Shown: piece by piece, positions 1 through 10,477 of the stretch
Layout of the letters: every line of letters begins with the position of its first letter
How positions within the stretch are numbered: position 1 is the stretch's first letter
Assembly (NCBI GenBank): GCA_016703765.1
Contig: JADJBL010000020.1
Coordinates: forward strand, 1-64,000
Length of the DNA: 64,000 bases
Direction of reading: 5' to 3'
From: Saprospirales bacterium
Lineage (GTDB): Bacteria > Bacteroidota > Bacteroidia > Chitinophagales > Saprospiraceae
Translations under genes and position numbers: made by a program
The notes under the pieces: generated by a model
Told to the model about the DNA's origin: nothing
Database searches by the model: none
What the model saw: only the letters and a program-made list of their open reading frames with translations

Positions 1-1
1 G

Positions 2-388
2 TTTTACAAGACCATCATAACTTTCCAGCTTTTAATTTTTTATTTTACAGTCTTTGGACAGGAGAATATAGATGCCAACCAAATGATGGAGTTTTCAAAA
101 GAAACCATTATTGATTATTTTCAAGTTGAGTTGGAAGAGATGGATACAATTTACTTTTTAACTGATGTCAAAAATGACAATGGAATAATAATTTTTAGTT
201 TAGCTGGCCTTGAATTTGGATCAACCTAATATCATTATTGCAACCGAAAACAATTTAAAACATCGAGTTGGAAAAAACACTATGGAAATAATTTATATTT
301 AGTCATTGATGATAACAAAAGAGATACTGTGGACATTCATATCGAAGAATATGGACTGAATCTAAGAAATTACCTCATTTTTTGGTAA
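2..388 (+). pseudogene. Broken small secreted protein, 5' end off the window
   Basis: The frame open from base 2 reads FYKTIITFQLLIFYFTVFGQ, which looks like the end of a signal peptide with a cleavage site after a Q, and then runs acidic to a TAA at 227-229. Similar composition continues in another frame and ends with NLRNYLIFW and a TAA at 386-388, so about two frameshifts separate the pieces. The intact product would be about 130 residues. I do not recognise the family. The stretch is AT-rich compared with the rest of the window. It may be a decayed gene or a gene damaged by sequencing indels; I cannot tell which. Confidence 0.35.
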
Positions 389-696
389 ATTAACCAGATA
401 TTGGATTTGTAAGGGGTTGGTATGATTTCACTGACGGACGGATTTGTTTGTTAATACATACGTAAGAATGGATTTCATAAGTGACAAATCAAAAAACAGA
501 AGGATTGGGGAGAAAAAAGAAACGACCACTAACATCGATATCCACACATACCCAGGGAGGCTTACCCACGTCAATTTGCCAAGCCACGCTCGCGGCGGGC
601 GCCGGTCACGGTTCCACATTATTAAATCATTCAAAAACAAAATAATCGGCTCAAATTGGCTCAAATTTGTTGTCATTTCCTAACAAAAACTATAGC
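389..696. other. 308-bp AT-rich spacer without a convincing gene
   Basis: Open frames on both strands (about 80 codons) have no recognisable domain and mixed composition. A 10-bp word, GGCTCAAATT, occurs twice just upstream of the hydrolase gene. I see no hairpin, tRNA or promoter that I would defend. Confidence 0.4.
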
Positions 697-1584
697 ATGA
701 AAAAAATCAAAAAGGAACACATCAGCCAGGAAATTTTTGATCTGTATGATCAGTACGTCCACAATACCATTGACAGGAGGCAATTCCTGGAACGAATATC
801 CTTTTTCGCAATAGGCGGGCTTACGGTTCCGGCTATTCTCGATTATATCATGCCCAATTATAAAGATAAGCTTCAGGTTCAACCCGATGCCCCCCGATTG
901 AAATCAGAATATGTGGAATATGAATCCACCAAAGGTGGCGGAAAGATTCGCGGGTTGCTTTCCAGGCCAGATAGAGTGGAAACCGGGTTCCCAGGCATCA
1001 TTGTCGTTCATGAAAACCGGGGACTGAACCCTTACATCGAAGATGTCGGGCGAAGAGCTGGAATTGAGGGTTTTATCTCCCTGGCGCCGGATGCCCTTAC
1101 TCCTTTGGGTGGTTATCCCGGCAATGATGACGAAGGCAGAACGCTCCAACAACAGCGAGACAGGAATGAAATGCTGGAAGACTTTATTGCCGCTTTTGAA
1201 TACCTGAAGGTACATCCTGAATGCAACGGGAAAGTGGGTGTCGTTGGATTTTGTTTCGGAGGCTGGATTTCCAATATGATGGCGGCTCGTGTTCCGGAGT
1301 TATTGGCGGCAGTGCCTTTTTACGGTGGCCAGGCTCCTGCGGAAGAAGTGCCGAATATCCAGGCTCCCCTGCTCCTGCACTTTGCCGAGCATGATGATCG
1401 GGTTAATGAAGGCTGGCCTGCCTATGAAGCTGCATTGAAGGAGCATGAAAAGGAATATACAGCACACCTTTACCCGGGTGTAAATCATGGCTTTCACAAC
1501 GATACAACTCCCCGCTACGACGAGGCTGCCGCAAAACTTGCCTGGAAACGCACCATTGATTTTTTCAACGAAAAGTTGATTTAG
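697..1584 (+). CDS. Dienelactone hydrolase family protein, exported
   Basis: This is a 295-residue alpha/beta hydrolase of the dienelactone hydrolase family. The catalytic triad is visible: Cys around residue 186 in GFCFGG, Asp around 234 in EHDDRV, and His around 264 in NHGFH, plus the family Glu in VHENRGL near 106. A twin-Arg-like stretch (DRRQFL) followed by a hydrophobic segment near residues 27-50 suggests a Tat-type or membrane-anchored N-terminus. I start at the ATG at 697; an upstream TTG at 667 is open but adds nothing family-like. The true substrate is unknown, because most members are general ester or lactone hydrolases and not dienelactone enzymes. Its neighbours give no pathway. 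Confidence 0.85.
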   Translation: MKKIKKEHISQEIFDLYDQYVHNTIDRRQFLERISFFAIGGLTVPAILDYIMPNYKDKLQVQPDAPRLKSEYVEYESTKGGGKIRGLLSRPDRVETGFPGIIVVHENRGLNPYIEDVGRRAGIEGFISLAPDALTPLGGYPGNDDEGRTLQQQRDRNEMLEDFIAAFEYLKVHPECNGKVGVVGFCFGGWISNMMAARVPELLAAVPFYGGQAPAEEVPNIQAPLLLHFAEHDDRVNEGWPAYEAALKEHEKEYTAHLYPGVNHGFHNDTTPRYDEAAAKLAWKRTIDFFNEKLI

Positions 1585-1630
1585 CTCCATAAGATCCATA
1601 TGGAGGCCGAATTTGACGAAATACTCAAAA

Positions 1631-2403
1631 ATGAAAAGAATACACGCTTTAGAATGGGAAGATTTACGTTGGTTTCCGAGCAGTTGGAGAGACTACGGAA
1701 CCGACTATTTGCGATTTATTGCCACCAAATTTGATATTTATAAGCCCTTGTTAGACATAATAAGAGATAGCCTTGATAAAAGTGCAGGTCCAGAATGGGT
1801 TGATTGCGCTTCTGGTGGTGGAAGCGGATTAATTAACCTCGCAAAAGCCTTGCAAGTTGAGAAACCTGATCTTAAGATTACTTTGACAGACTTTTACCCA
1901 AATATCAAGGCGTTTGAACGAACACAGCAAGCACTCCCGACTGTCTTTAATTATGAAAATAATTCTGTGGATGCAAGGATTTACCCAAAAACCTTCAGGG
2001 GAAATTCAGAACCATCTTTGGTGCGTTTCATCATTTCCGTCCAAATGATGCCCGTGCGATTCTACAAGATGCTGTTAATTCCAATTCACCTATTGCAATA
2101 TTTGAGCCTGTCGGGAGAAATTTCGGTAGTTGGGTTTCCATGATTTTTGTTCCACTCAATGTGTTACTTTTCACGCCATTTATTCGACCAGTGCGATGGA
2201 ATGTCCTGCCTTTTATTTATCTACTGCCAATTATTCCGCTATATATTTTATGGGATGGAGTCGCATCCATCCTAAGAACTTATTCAGAGAAGGAGTTGAG
2301 GGAGCTGGTTGCATCCGTTAACAATTCGGATGCCTTTGTATGGGAAATAGGGAAAACCAAGGGACCTATGCCTATTCATTATCTCGTTGGGAATAAAAAA
2401 TGA
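1631..2403 (+). CDS. Class I SAM-dependent methyltransferase-like protein, frameshifted
   Basis: The first frame (from the ATG at 1631) carries a Rossmann-type motif I region, WVDCASGGGSGLINLAKAL, and the acidic motif LTDFYP. Near 1976-1985 the coding frame moves by one base. The second frame continues as GKFRTIFGAFHHFRPNDA and AIFEPVGRNFGSW and then has hydrophobic segments (FVPLNVLLFTPF, LPFIYLLPIIPLYIL) before ending at 2403. Restoring one base gives about 257 residues. A soluble methyltransferase core with a C-terminal hydrophobic hairpin suggests work on a lipid or other membrane substrate, which is inference. The single-base loss could be an assembly error or a real mutation. The region is AT-rich like the left edge. 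Confidence 0.6.
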
Positions 2404-2443
2404 GTAATGAACCCTATCTTTACCCAACAACCCAACAACCCAA

Positions 2444-3223
2444 CTGACTAACCTCTCCGAAGATATCGTCAAAAAAACGGCCCTTCAATTCCTGAAAGGC
2501 TACTACAAATACCGCCCGAGGGGGGAAGGGGAGACCATTGCCAGCCTCGACCTTGTGGGGGAAGGCGGTATCGTGGCCGACGGCCAACTGACTTTTAAAA
2601 AAGAGGACGGTTCGCCCTTCCTGGCCACTTTCGAGGCTACGGCGGGCGATAGCATGGGGGAGGTGCTCTTCCACCCCCAGCCGGTCTTGCTGAATATGGA
2701 CTCCCTGGCAACGGGGGTGGTCTTCGGAACCCTGGTACTCGGGTTTTTATACGCAGACAAGTGGCAGGGGTTTGAATACATCGGAAAATACTGGGCGATT
2801 CTGGTCGGCTTTGGAGTCGGGGCGGCGATCTTTTACACCGTGCGCCGGCTCATCCGGAAATTGCCGCGATACCGGTATATTTTTGCCATCGAACAGTTTA
2901 AACAATATTTCGCCGACCAGCAATGGATCGCACTGGGAGCGGATGTTTTTCCGGACCCCACCGACAAGCATTACAAGGAGCTGAGAGACCAATGTGTCAA
3001 ATTCGGCTTCGGGCTCCTGCTCGTCGATGAAAACCTGAAAGCCCAGCTGGTCATCACCCCGGCGAGGGTGCAGGCGCTTGGCAAACGCCGCCGCTTGCTG
3101 CGCTTTGAAGACGCCCAGGCCTGGACCAGGCGCATGACCGAACGCCTTAAACCCGAGCGGCCCATCATCCGGCTTCCCTCCGTAAATAAATGGACCGAGA
3201 GCTTTCAACTGCCTCCTGGTTGA
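2444..3223 (+). CDS. Membrane protein, N-terminal fragment, no ATG start
   Basis: The reading frame is open from 2411 and looks coding from about 2444 (LTNLSEDIVKKTALQFL). The only start codons are a CTG at 2444 and a late GTG at 2555, so the real start may be damaged. Two transmembrane segments lie near MDSLATGVVFGTLVLGFLY and WAILVGFGVGAAIFYTV, followed by a basic cytoplasmic part. The frame closes at 3221-3223, but similar sequence resumes in another frame at about 3241. Two indels between about 3215 and 3240 (via the third frame, LVEVDLALQ) would join it to the next fragment, giving about 500 residues. I do not recognise the family. Confidence 0.55.
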   Translation: MTNLSEDIVKKTALQFLKGYYKYRPRGEGETIASLDLVGEGGIVADGQLTFKKEDGSPFLATFEATAGDSMGEVLFHPQPVLLNMDSLATGVVFGTLVLGFLYADKWQGFEYIGKYWAILVGFGVGAAIFYTVRRLIRKLPRYRYIFAIEQFKQYFADQQWIALGADVFPDPTDKHYKELRDQCVKFGFGLLLVDENLKAQLVITPARVQALGKRRRLLRFEDAQAWTRRMTERLKPERPIIRLPSVNKWTESFQLPPG

Positions 3224-3240
3224 AGTGGACCTAGCGCTTC

Positions 3241-3963
3241 AGCCTGCCCGATTTTTCGCTCAACCGCTACCAGCGCTCCTATTTCAACCAGATGCTGATC
3301 ATCGTCCTGGGCTTTTGCGCCGCTTCGGCCATGCTGTACGATCTGTACAAAATCCCCCCGGTCCGCTATCCGGATGAGGACGCGTACGTGGAGGAACTGG
3401 AAATACTCACCCAAACGGGGAAGCGCGAAACCGGCCAATATCTGATCGATACGCCATTTTTGGAGCAATACAATAAAATTCCCCACTCGCCCAACCCTAT
3501 GGCCGATGATCCGACGCCGGTGAAAGAGATTTTTCGGGATTCCGTTTTGCCGCCGCCTCTTGCGAGCACGCTGGTTCCCGGCCTGGAGCCTCCGCCCCCG
3601 CCCGCCGCAAAGCCCAAACCGGACAAGGCAAAGCCCTCCTCGATCGGGGCCTACGATTGCGACCGTTTTTACGGGATCAAAGGCTCCCGTTATCTGGTGG
3701 TGTACGGCGGCCTGGTGGGAGAAGAAGCCCTGGCCCGCCAAAAACTGGACACGGTATCCAACGCCGGCATAGAGGCAGGCTTGTTGTGGATGGGTTGCTT
3801 TGAGGTACAATCCGGCGAATTTGCCGTCTACCTCGGCCCCATTTTCAAGACGATGGAAGAGGCCTCCAGCCAAAAGATCAAATTCGAGATCGCACTCCAG
3901 GAGCAGGGAGTCAAATTCGCACCGCTCAAACTGCGCCCCCTGGTATTCAAAGGAGGCGGCTGA
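3241..3963 (+). CDS. Membrane protein, C-terminal fragment with SPOR-like end
   Basis: This frame begins SLPDFSLNRYQRSYFNQ and then has a transmembrane segment LIIVLGFCAASAMLYDLY. The first ATG is inside this sequence, at 3292, which supports the view that this is the continuation of the upstream fragment. A proline-rich linker (PPPPPAAKPKPDKAK) follows, then a compact domain of about 90 residues (YLVVYGGL, ARQKLDTVSNAGIEAGLLW, FAVYLGPIF). Its pattern resembles a SPOR-type peptidoglycan-binding domain. That match is by eye and weak. If right, the whole protein would be an inner-membrane protein reaching into the periplasm. Confidence 0.5.
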   Translation, partial: SLPDFSLNRYQRSYFNQMLIIVLGFCAASAMLYDLYKIPPVRYPDEDAYVEELEILTQTGKRETGQYLIDTPFLEQYNKIPHSPNPMADDPTPVKEIFRDSVLPPPLASTLVPGLEPPPPPAAKPKPDKAKPSSIGAYDCDRFYGIKGSRYLVVYGGLVGEEALARQKLDTVSNAGIEAGLLWMGCFEVQSGEFAVYLGPIFKTMEEASSQKIKFEIALQEQGVKFAPLKLRPLVFKGGG

Positions 3964-4053
3964 AGCAAATTTCGATTAATCTTAAGTTAAACGAACCAAT
4001 TCCCGCGCAAAAGTGTCATTTTTGGTGTTGTAATAGGACTATCTTTAATCACA

Positions 4054-7000
4054 ATGCCCGACATTCAGCAAGAGCCGCTTCCGGAAATCCAAAAACCGTC
4101 TGGAAGGAAATGGAGCCTGTTCCGTTTTCTGCGGAGGTTGGTCGTTAAGGGCACGCTCGCATTTCTCGGTTTTCTCTTCCTGGTTTATTTTCTGCTGCTC
4201 ATTCCTGCCGTACAACAATTTGCCGTCAAGAAGCTAAGTACTACCCTGGCTTCGGAGCTCAAAACCGAGGTGAGTCTGAGCGGACTGCAATTTCAACTGT
4301 TCGATAAATTTGTACTCACCGACCTGGAGATCAAAGACCGGCAAGGGGCCACGCTCCTCCAATCCGGCCGGACGGAGATCAACTTTCAGGCCCTCTTGCT
4401 AAATCTCCTCCGCCAACGGCTCGTCATCCAGGACCTGACCCTCCAGCGTACCCGCCTTAACGTGGTGTTTCCCCGGGATGCTACCGAATCCAATATTCAA
4501 TTCCTGGTCGATTACCTCACAAAAAACAAACCAAAACCGGACAGCCTCCGCAAGCCTCTCGACCTGAGGGTGAAAACTTTTTTTCTCGAGGACGTCCAGG
4601 TGGCCTTGCTGGATAGCGTGAAGGGAAGCAACCTGACCGTATTTATCCGCGAAGGGGATTGCCTGCTCAACTCGGTCGATTTGCCGGGCAAGAAAATCGA
4701 TGCCAAGCACCTCTTTCTGGACGGCCTGCAAATGAGCGTAGACGTGATGCCTTTCGATTCTGCGGCGATCGGGAAGCTCTACCCCGATTTTTTCACCCGG
4801 CTTCCCGATCCCCTGGCCGCATTCCCGACCCTTTGCGTGGATATTCTGCATTTGCGGGATGCCGATTTTCGGTTGCATAACTATCGGATGGAACCCATTC
4901 GGCTCCTGCCGGAAGATCTGCTGGATTTCAATTACCTGGATGTCTCCGATATCAATATGGTCATCCGGTCCTTCTCCTACGACGACCGGCAGTTCGACGG
5001 GAATATCGACCTTATGTCGTTCAAGGAGCGGAGCGGCTTTGAATTGGAGAAGCTTACCGCCGGCCATGCCTCGGTTTCCAACAAGTCGCTGGAGCTGTAT
5101 GATATGAAGCTCACCACGCCCAAAAGCAGCCTGGGAGATACCCTTATTTTCACCTACAAGAGTTTCGCCGATTTCACGACTTTCCCGGACGACGTAAAAA
5201 TGGATATCCGGCTCCGGAACTCTGCGATCTGGATGGAAGACATCATGGCTTTTGCCCCGGAATTGGAAAAGAACCTCTTTTTCATCAAAAACCGGGACGA
5301 GGTGCTGAGCGTCGATGGAAATTTTTTGGGAAAGATCAATAGCCTGCGGGGCAAAGACCTCAGCATCCGGCTTGGGGCCGGCTTGCTCATCGAAGGGGAT
5401 TTTAGCTCCTATTTCCTGGCCGTGCCCGGCCTGGCGAGTTTGAACGCCCGTCTGGAACGGCTCGACACCCACATGAAAACCCTGCGCGACCTCATCCCCG
5501 GCTACAACTTGCCCGCCAACTTCGACAAACTGGGGCGCCTGAACTTCTCCGGGAGCTTCGACGGCTTCTTTTCGGATTTTGTGGCCTACGGAGATCTGCG
5601 CACCGAACTCGGCCGCGCTACGATGGACATGAAGCTCTCCGCGGGCGGAAAAGAGCCCCTTTACAGTGGAAAATTGTCCCTGCTCGACTTCGATCTGAAG
5701 GAATTTACCGGCGATCCGGATTTCGGCAGCATCACCTTTACCTCCCAGGTGCTGGACGGAAAAGGCCTCACCGGCGCCACAGCGAATGCCCGCCTGGAAG
5801 CACAGATAGACAGCTTTACCTATAAGAACTATATGTACAAGAACCTGGCCATGCAAGGCCAGTTGAACAAGAACCTCTTCGACGGAAAATTCGGCATTCA
5901 GGACGAGAATATCGACTTCGATTTTGTCGGAGCGATCGACTTTACCGGAGATGTTCCCTTTTTCAATTTTAATGCCGACGTTCGACGGGTAGACTTACTC
6001 CGGCTCAATCTTTCCAAGAAAGATTTCATCCTCTCCGGCCATCTCGATATGGAGGTCAGGGATATCGACCTGAACAAGATCCAGGGGGAGATCGCCCTTC
6101 GAAATATACTCGTGCTGAAGGACCGGAATAAGTCCTACGTACTCGACTCCCTTACTTTCACAGCCCAAGGGACGGGCGATCGTAAAAGCCTTTCCCTTCG
6201 ATCGGAATTGCTCAACGGGGATATGAACGGCCGTTTCAATCTGAGCGAAATCCCCGCCGTCCTGTTTCAATTTCTCGACCGCAACTACCAGGCCTTTTCC
6301 GATCGAATGGGCATTCCAAAGCCGAAAAACACTCCCGATACCAGCTATTTTCAATTCGAGCTGGATATTGCAAATACCGGCGATTGGCTGGAACTGCTCA
6401 TACCCACCCTGGGGCCATTGGCCAACGGCAGGGTAGAGGGGTATTTCAACAATATCAACGATTCCCTCCTGCTGGAGGTGGACCTGCCCTCCATTCTCCT
6501 GGGCGACATCGTCTTTGAAGACGTCTACCTCAACGCAGACGCGCTGCGGGATACCTGCGCCATCGATTTCGGCATATTCCGGACGACTCTCGGGGACTCC
6601 CGGCGCGAGCTGGCGCCGTTCTCCCTGCTCGGGCTCGTCAACCGCGACACCCTCAATTTCAGCATCACGGCGGTCGATTACGACAAGCTCCTCAACAAGC
6701 TCGAAATGGATGGGGTCTTTCACCTCGACGGCCAGAATTTTCTCATCCGCTTCGCGGAATCCAAACTCGTAATCCTCAACGACGAGTGGAATATCCAGAA
6801 AAACAACTTTTTGCGATTCGGAAAGGACTTTGTCCAAACCCGCGATTTCGTGCTCACCTCCGGTAGCCGACGCATCATTCTGCAAAGTCTCGACAGAAGG
6901 GGCCTTCAACTATTTCTCCGCAATTTTGACCTTGCCGATCTCAACGGCCTCATCGACTACGAGCCCATGCAATTTGCCGGTGGGATCGATATGGAGGCTT

Positions 7001-8961
7001 CGATCGACGACCTTTTTACCTTGAGCGGACTCCATCTGATCGCCCAGTCCGACTCCCTGATTATTAACAAAATCGACTACGGGGCCCTGCGGGTGGATGT
7101 GGAGGCGGAAAATCTCAAAAGCGCTTTTCAGGCCGATGCCACGATTACGAGGGGAAGCCAAAAGGTCGTGGCTTCGGGGTTCTTTAACCCGCCCAATTAC
7201 CAGCACGACAAAACCAAAAAAGGCCATCCCGCAACGCAGAACTACCTCGACGCAAAGGCCGAATTGTACAACTTTCCCCTGGCCTTCCTGGAGATCTGGA
7301 TCGGCGACGGGGTGTCCGATACCGAGGGCCTGGTCACCGGATCCGCCACTTTCAAGGGAGATCCCGGTAAACCCGAATTAATGGGCAAGGCCACCGTGCG
7401 CAATGGCGCCACGACCATCGACTTCCTGAACACCCGCTATTTCATCGACAAACAGACTTTCGACCTGACCAGCACCATGATCGACGGCACGGGCGCCATC
7501 CTGACCGACCAGCTCGGAAACAAGGCCACCCTCTTCGGGGGCATCACCCACGACCACCTGAAAGATATGGGCCTGAATGCCGAGATCCGGACGGATAACT
7601 TCATGATGCTCAACAACAAGAAGGGGCAAAACGATGTTTTTTACGGCACGGCGATCGCCTCCGGCAACATGGTGTTCAGCGGCCCCATGGAAAGGGCCGA
7701 TATTTATGTGAATGCCACGTCCAAATCGGGCACGCATATCGTGTTGCCGATCTCTTCCAGCCGAAACGCCTCTGAGGTCCGCTTTATCCATTTTACACAG
7801 CGCTATCGGAAGCCAGAGTCGGAGGCCCTCGTTCCCACCGCCAAAGAAGCCATCGGCGTGAGCGTCGTGCTGGACCTCAATATCACCGACGACGCCGTCA
7901 TCGAAATGGTGTTTGACGAACAGGCGGGCGACATCCTCCGCGGAAGGGGCAACGGCACCATCCAGATGGTCGTACCCAGAACGGGCGACTTCCTCATGTA
8001 CGGCGAATATGTGGTCTCCTCCGGCGACTACCTCTTTACCCTGATGAACCTGGTGAACAAGCCCTTCGAAGTGCGCCGGGGAGGTTCCATCCGCTGGTCG
8101 GGCGACCCCATGAAAGCAGAGGTCAACATCAATGCGGAATACAAGGACCTGAAGGCGCCCCTGACCAATTTCATCGCAGAATACCTGGCCACGGAACCCG
8201 ATCAGGACGTGAAAAGCGCCGCTGCCTTGCCCACAGAGGTAGATCTGGTGATGAACCTGAGCGGTGAATTGCTGTCGCCAAAGGTGGCGTTTGATATTCA
8301 GTTTCCCCGCGTCCCCAATGAGCTGAAAAACTATACCGACAGCAAGCTGCGGATCATTCAGCAGGATCAAAACGAGATGAACCGGCAGGTCTTCGGCCTG
8401 ATCGTCATCGGCCAGTTTCTACCTTCCCAGTTCGCCCTTCAGGGGCAGGAGCTGGCCATCGGGATCAACACCCTCACCGAGATGCTCTCGCAGCAATTGT
8501 CCCTGTATGTCACCGGGCTGGTCTCCGAATGGCTTTCGGAAGACGGGCTGATCTCGGGGATCGACTTCGATATCGCCTACAACTATATCCAGGGCACGAA
8601 TATCAGCGACCCCGACCAGTTGTACCGCTCGAACGAGTTGCAGGTGCGCCTTAAAAACTACCTGTTCGACGATCGTCTTGCATTGAATGTGGGTGGAAAT
8701 TTCGACCTCACGGGCGGGGACAATATTGCGGGTCCGCTGCCCTCCTCGGGGGTGTACTTCGCGGGCGATTTGGCCATAGAATATTTCCTGACCCAGGATC
8801 AGACCCTCAAAGTCCGTTTCTATCAAAGCACCGAGCCGGAGATCGGCGGCGGCAGGCGCAACAAGACCGGCCTGGGCCTGAGCTATCGAAAGGAATTCGA
8901 CACCTTCGACGAGTTCATCAATGGGTTGAAGGGGGCGACGAAGAAGATGAAAGACAAATAA
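4054..8961 (+). CDS. tamB: TamB/YtfN-like translocation and assembly protein
   Basis: This is a 1635-residue protein with one N-terminal transmembrane segment (about residues 32-52, [19 protein letters not shown]) and then the AsmA/TamB start, [24 protein letters not shown] very long beta-rich repeat region follows, and the C-terminus has the conserved TamB domain ([22 protein letters not shown] strands, [21 protein letters not shown], then [13 protein letters not shown] and a final beta region). TamB-family proteins bridge the inner and outer membranes and help lipid transport and outer-membrane protein assembly. The ATG at 4054 gives the expected membrane anchor. The last 44 bases overlap the 3' end of aroC on the other strand. 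Confidence 0.9.
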   Translation: MPDIQQEPLPEIQKPSGRKWSLFRFLRRLVVKGTLAFLGFLFLVYFLLLIPAVQQFAVKKLSTTLASELKTEVSLSGLQFQLFDKFVLTDLEIKDRQGATLLQSGRTEINFQALLLNLLRQRLVIQDLTLQRTRLNVVFPRDATESNIQFLVDYLTKNKPKPDSLRKPLDLRVKTFFLEDVQVALLDSVKGSNLTVFIREGDCLLNSVDLPGKKIDAKHLFLDGLQMSVDVMPFDSAAIGKLYPDFFTRLPDPLAAFPTLCVDILHLRDADFRLHNYRMEPIRLLPEDLLDFNYLDVSDINMVIRSFSYDDRQFDGNIDLMSFKERSGFELEKLTAGHASVSNKSLELYDMKLTTPKSSLGDTLIFTYKSFADFTTFPDDVKMDIRLRNSAIWMEDIMAFAPELEKNLFFIKNRDEVLSVDGNFLGKINSLRGKDLSIRLGAGLLIEGDFSSYFLAVPGLASLNARLERLDTHMKTLRDLIPGYNLPANFDKLGRLNFSGSFDGFFSDFVAYGDLRTELGRATMDMKLSAGGKEPLYSGKLSLLDFDLKEFTGDPDFGSITFTSQVLDGKGLTGATANARLEAQIDSFTYKNYMYKNLAMQGQLNKNLFDGKFGIQDENIDFDFVGAIDFTGDVPFFNFNADVRRVDLLRLNLSKKDFILSGHLDMEVRDIDLNKIQGEIALRNILVLKDRNKSYVLDSLTFTAQGTGDRKSLSLRSELLNGDMNGRFNLSEIPAVLFQFLDRNYQAFSDRMGIPKPKNTPDTSYFQFELDIANTGDWLELLIPTLGPLANGRVEGYFNNINDSLLLEVDLPSILLGDIVFEDVYLNADALRDTCAIDFGIFRTTLGDSRRELAPFSLLGLVNRDTLNFSITAVDYDKLLNKLEMDGVFHLDGQNFLIRFAESKLVILNDEWNIQKNNFLRFGKDFVQTRDFVLTSGSRRIILQSLDRRGLQLFLRNFDLADLNGLIDYEPMQFAGGIDMEASIDDLFTLSGLHLIAQSDSLIINKIDYGALRVDVEAENLKSAFQADATITRGSQKVVASGFFNPPNYQHDKTKKGHPATQNYLDAKAELYNFPLAFLEIWIGDGVSDTEGLVTGSATFKGDPGKPELMGKATVRNGATTIDFLNTRYFIDKQTFDLTSTMIDGTGAILTDQLGNKATLFGGITHDHLKDMGLNAEIRTDNFMMLNNKKGQNDVFYGTAIASGNMVFSGPMERADIYVNATSKSGTHIVLPISSSRNASEVRFIHFTQRYRKPESEALVPTAKEAIGVSVVLDLNITDDAVIEMVFDEQAGDILRGRGNGTIQMVVPRTGDFLMYGEYVVSSGDYLFTLMNLVNKPFEVRRGGSIRWSGDPMKAEVNINAEYKDLKAPLTNFIAEYLATEPDQDVKSAAALPTEVDLVMNLSGELLSPKVAFDIQFPRVPNELKNYTDSKLRIIQQDQNEMNRQVFGLIVIGQFLPSQFALQGQELAIGINTLTEMLSQQLSLYVTGLVSEWLSEDGLISGIDFDIAYNYIQGTNISDPDQLYRSNELQVRLKNYLFDDRLALNVGGNFDLTGGDNIAGPLPSSGVYFAGDLAIEYFLTQDQTLKVRFYQSTEPEIGGGRRNKTGLGLSYRKEFDTFDEFINGLKGATKKMKDK

Positions 8962-10006
8962 AATCCGCCAATACCAAGGCAGCCATAGCTTCCACGATCG
9001 GCACGGCCCGTGGAACGACGCAGGGATCGTGTCTGCCGCGTCCTTCCACAGTGGCGGATTCGCCGGCATCATTTACGCTTTCCTGCGCCGCGACGATGGT
9101 GGCTACCGGTTTGAACGCACAGCGAAAATAGATATCCATGCCATTGGAGATGCCGCCCTGGATGCCCCCGGAATAATTCGTGCGGGTTTTGATCCGGCCT
9201 TCTTCCTGGTAAAAGGCGTCGTTGTGTGCGGAGCCTTTCATTCCAACGGCCCCGAAGCCGGAGCCATATTCAAAGCCCTTGCAGGCATTGATCCCTAACA
9301 TAGCTTTTCCCAGACTGGCGTGTAGTTTGTCGAAAATGGGTTCGCCGAGCCCGGGCGGGCAGCCGCTGATGACTCCGGTCACGATCCCGCCGACGGTATC
9401 CCCCTCTTTTCGAACTTCCTCGATCAGGGCGATCATGGCCTCGGCCGTTTCCGGATGGGGGCAACGGACGGGGTTGTCTTCCGTGAGGCTCAGATCGAGT
9501 TCGGAATAGGGAAGGGGCACGGAGAGGTCGCCGACCTGGCTGACGTAGGCCCGGATACCGATCCCATGTTTTTTCAACATCAATTTGGCGATGGCTCCCG
9601 CCGCTACCCAGGAGGCCGTCTCCCTGGCCGAGGACCTGCCGCCGCCCCGGTGGTCGCGAACGCCGTATTTGGCCTGGTAGGTAAAATCGGCATGGGAGGG
9701 GCGAAAAGTATGTTCCAGATGAGTATAATCCTTCGATCGCGCATCTTCGTTGGCGAAAAACAGGGCGATGGGCGCCCCGGTGGTTTTCCCTTCGTATAAA
9801 CCCGATAAAACCTGTACGCGGTCGCTTTCCTTTCGCTGGCTCGTGAGCCGGCTTTGCCCCGGTTTGCGGCGGTCCAGCTCGCTTTGCACAAAATCGAGGT
9901 CCACCTCCAGTCCCGCCGGGCACCCGTCGATGACGCAGCCGGTCCCCGGTCCGTGGGATTCGCCGAAAGTCGTGACGCGGAAAAGGAGGCCGAGGGTATT
10001 GGACAT
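8918..10006 (-). CDS. aroC: Chorismate synthase
   Basis: This enzyme converts 5-enolpyruvylshikimate-3-phosphate to chorismate, the last step of the shikimate pathway, using reduced FMN. The 362 residues show the three family signatures: [14 protein letters not shown] at about residue 15, the Arg-rich [18 protein letters not shown] near 122, and [15 protein letters not shown] near 295 with the late VGRHDPC-like EGRGRHDPC near 335. Length is normal for the family. The gene stands alone, with tamB convergent and overlapping it by 44 bases at the 3' end. The 471-bp space on its 5' side is shared with mutS2 and filled by a large palindromic element. Confidence 0.96.
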   Translation of the reverse strand: MSNTLGLLFRVTTFGESHGPGTGCVIDGCPAGLEVDLDFVQSELDRRKPGQSRLTSQRKESDRVQVLSGLYEGKTTGAPIALFFANEDARSKDYTHLEHTFRPSHADFTYQAKYGVRDHRGGGRSSARETASWVAAGAIAKLMLKKHGIGIRAYVSQVGDLSVPLPYSELDLSLTEDNPVRCPHPETAEAMIALIEEVRKEGDTVGGIVTGVISGCPPGLGEPIFDKLHASLGKAMLGINACKGFEYGSGFGAVGMKGSAHNDAFYQEEGRIKTRTNYSGGIQGGISNGMDIYFRCAFKPVATIVAAQESVNDAGESATVEGRGRHDPCVVPRAVPIVEAMAALVLADFICLSSSSSPPSTH

Positions 10007-10477
10007 TGGGGATGCAGTTTATCGGGCCTAAAGGGATAAAAGCTCTAGCGAAGCAGAGTTCATTGGTAAAATTAAAGAAAAACGGAATTTAAAAGGAGGT
10101 TTGAACTCCATTCGATGAAATTGGGCAATTTGAATTTATTATTCAACCGCTTTGCGGTTGCTTCATTTGAATGCCGACTCCCCCGGATTTCATCCGGGGC
10201 TATGAAAATGTAACCCCTTCGGGGTCGATCGCTTGGTCTGTTGTTCTGATCTAAAGAGGATTGCCTGCCGAAGGCAGGCAATCCTCTGGAAACCCTGAAA
10301 GGGTTTAATCCCCATAGCCCCCGATGCAATCGGGGGTAAGAGTAAGATTGGTGAACAACCGCGCAGCGGTTGAATGTTTTGTAAGAGTAATCCAACCCAT
10401 GGAATGACACTCGTCCGTACCTTAGGTAAATAAAATATTTTTTAACTACATTCGCCCCCTAGCTGTTAGTGAGACAT
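10007..10477. other. 471-bp divergent spacer between aroC and mutS2
   Basis: Half of this spacer is the nested palindromic element described separately at 10144-10372. The rest is AT-rich (for example the stretch near 10425-10450) and should contain promoters for both genes. I see no exact TAnnTTTG box on either strand that I would call. Confidence 0.5.
10144..10372. repeat. Nested mirror-symmetric palindrome made of seven triloop hairpins (REPIN/MITE-like)
   Basis: Seven perfect hairpins, each with a 3-base loop, follow one another. Their stems and loops are 10144-10160 (CAACCGC, TTT), 10181-10199 (CCCCGGAT, TTC), 10213-10225 (ACCCC, TTC), 10255-10287 (15-bp arms starting AGAGGATTG, GAA), 10290-10306 (AAACCCT, GAA), 10318-10336 (CCCCCGAT, GCA) and 10356-10372 (CAACCGC, GCA). 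The order is a mirror: the outer pair share CAACCGC, the next pair share CCCC(G/C)GAT, then ACCC stems, around the central long hairpin. The spacer GGCTATG on the left matches CATAGCC on the right, so each half is the reverse complement of the other along its length. This shape fits a non-autonomous mobile element; no transposase is nearby. Confidence 0.8.

Noticed and set aside
444..683. 79-codon open frame left of the hydrolase
   Set aside because: No recognisable domain, basic and mixed composition, and an equally long frame on the other strand over the same bases.
4399..8370. Several long minus-strand frames inside tamB
   Set aside because: They mirror the codon pattern of tamB and show no signal peptide, domain or start context.
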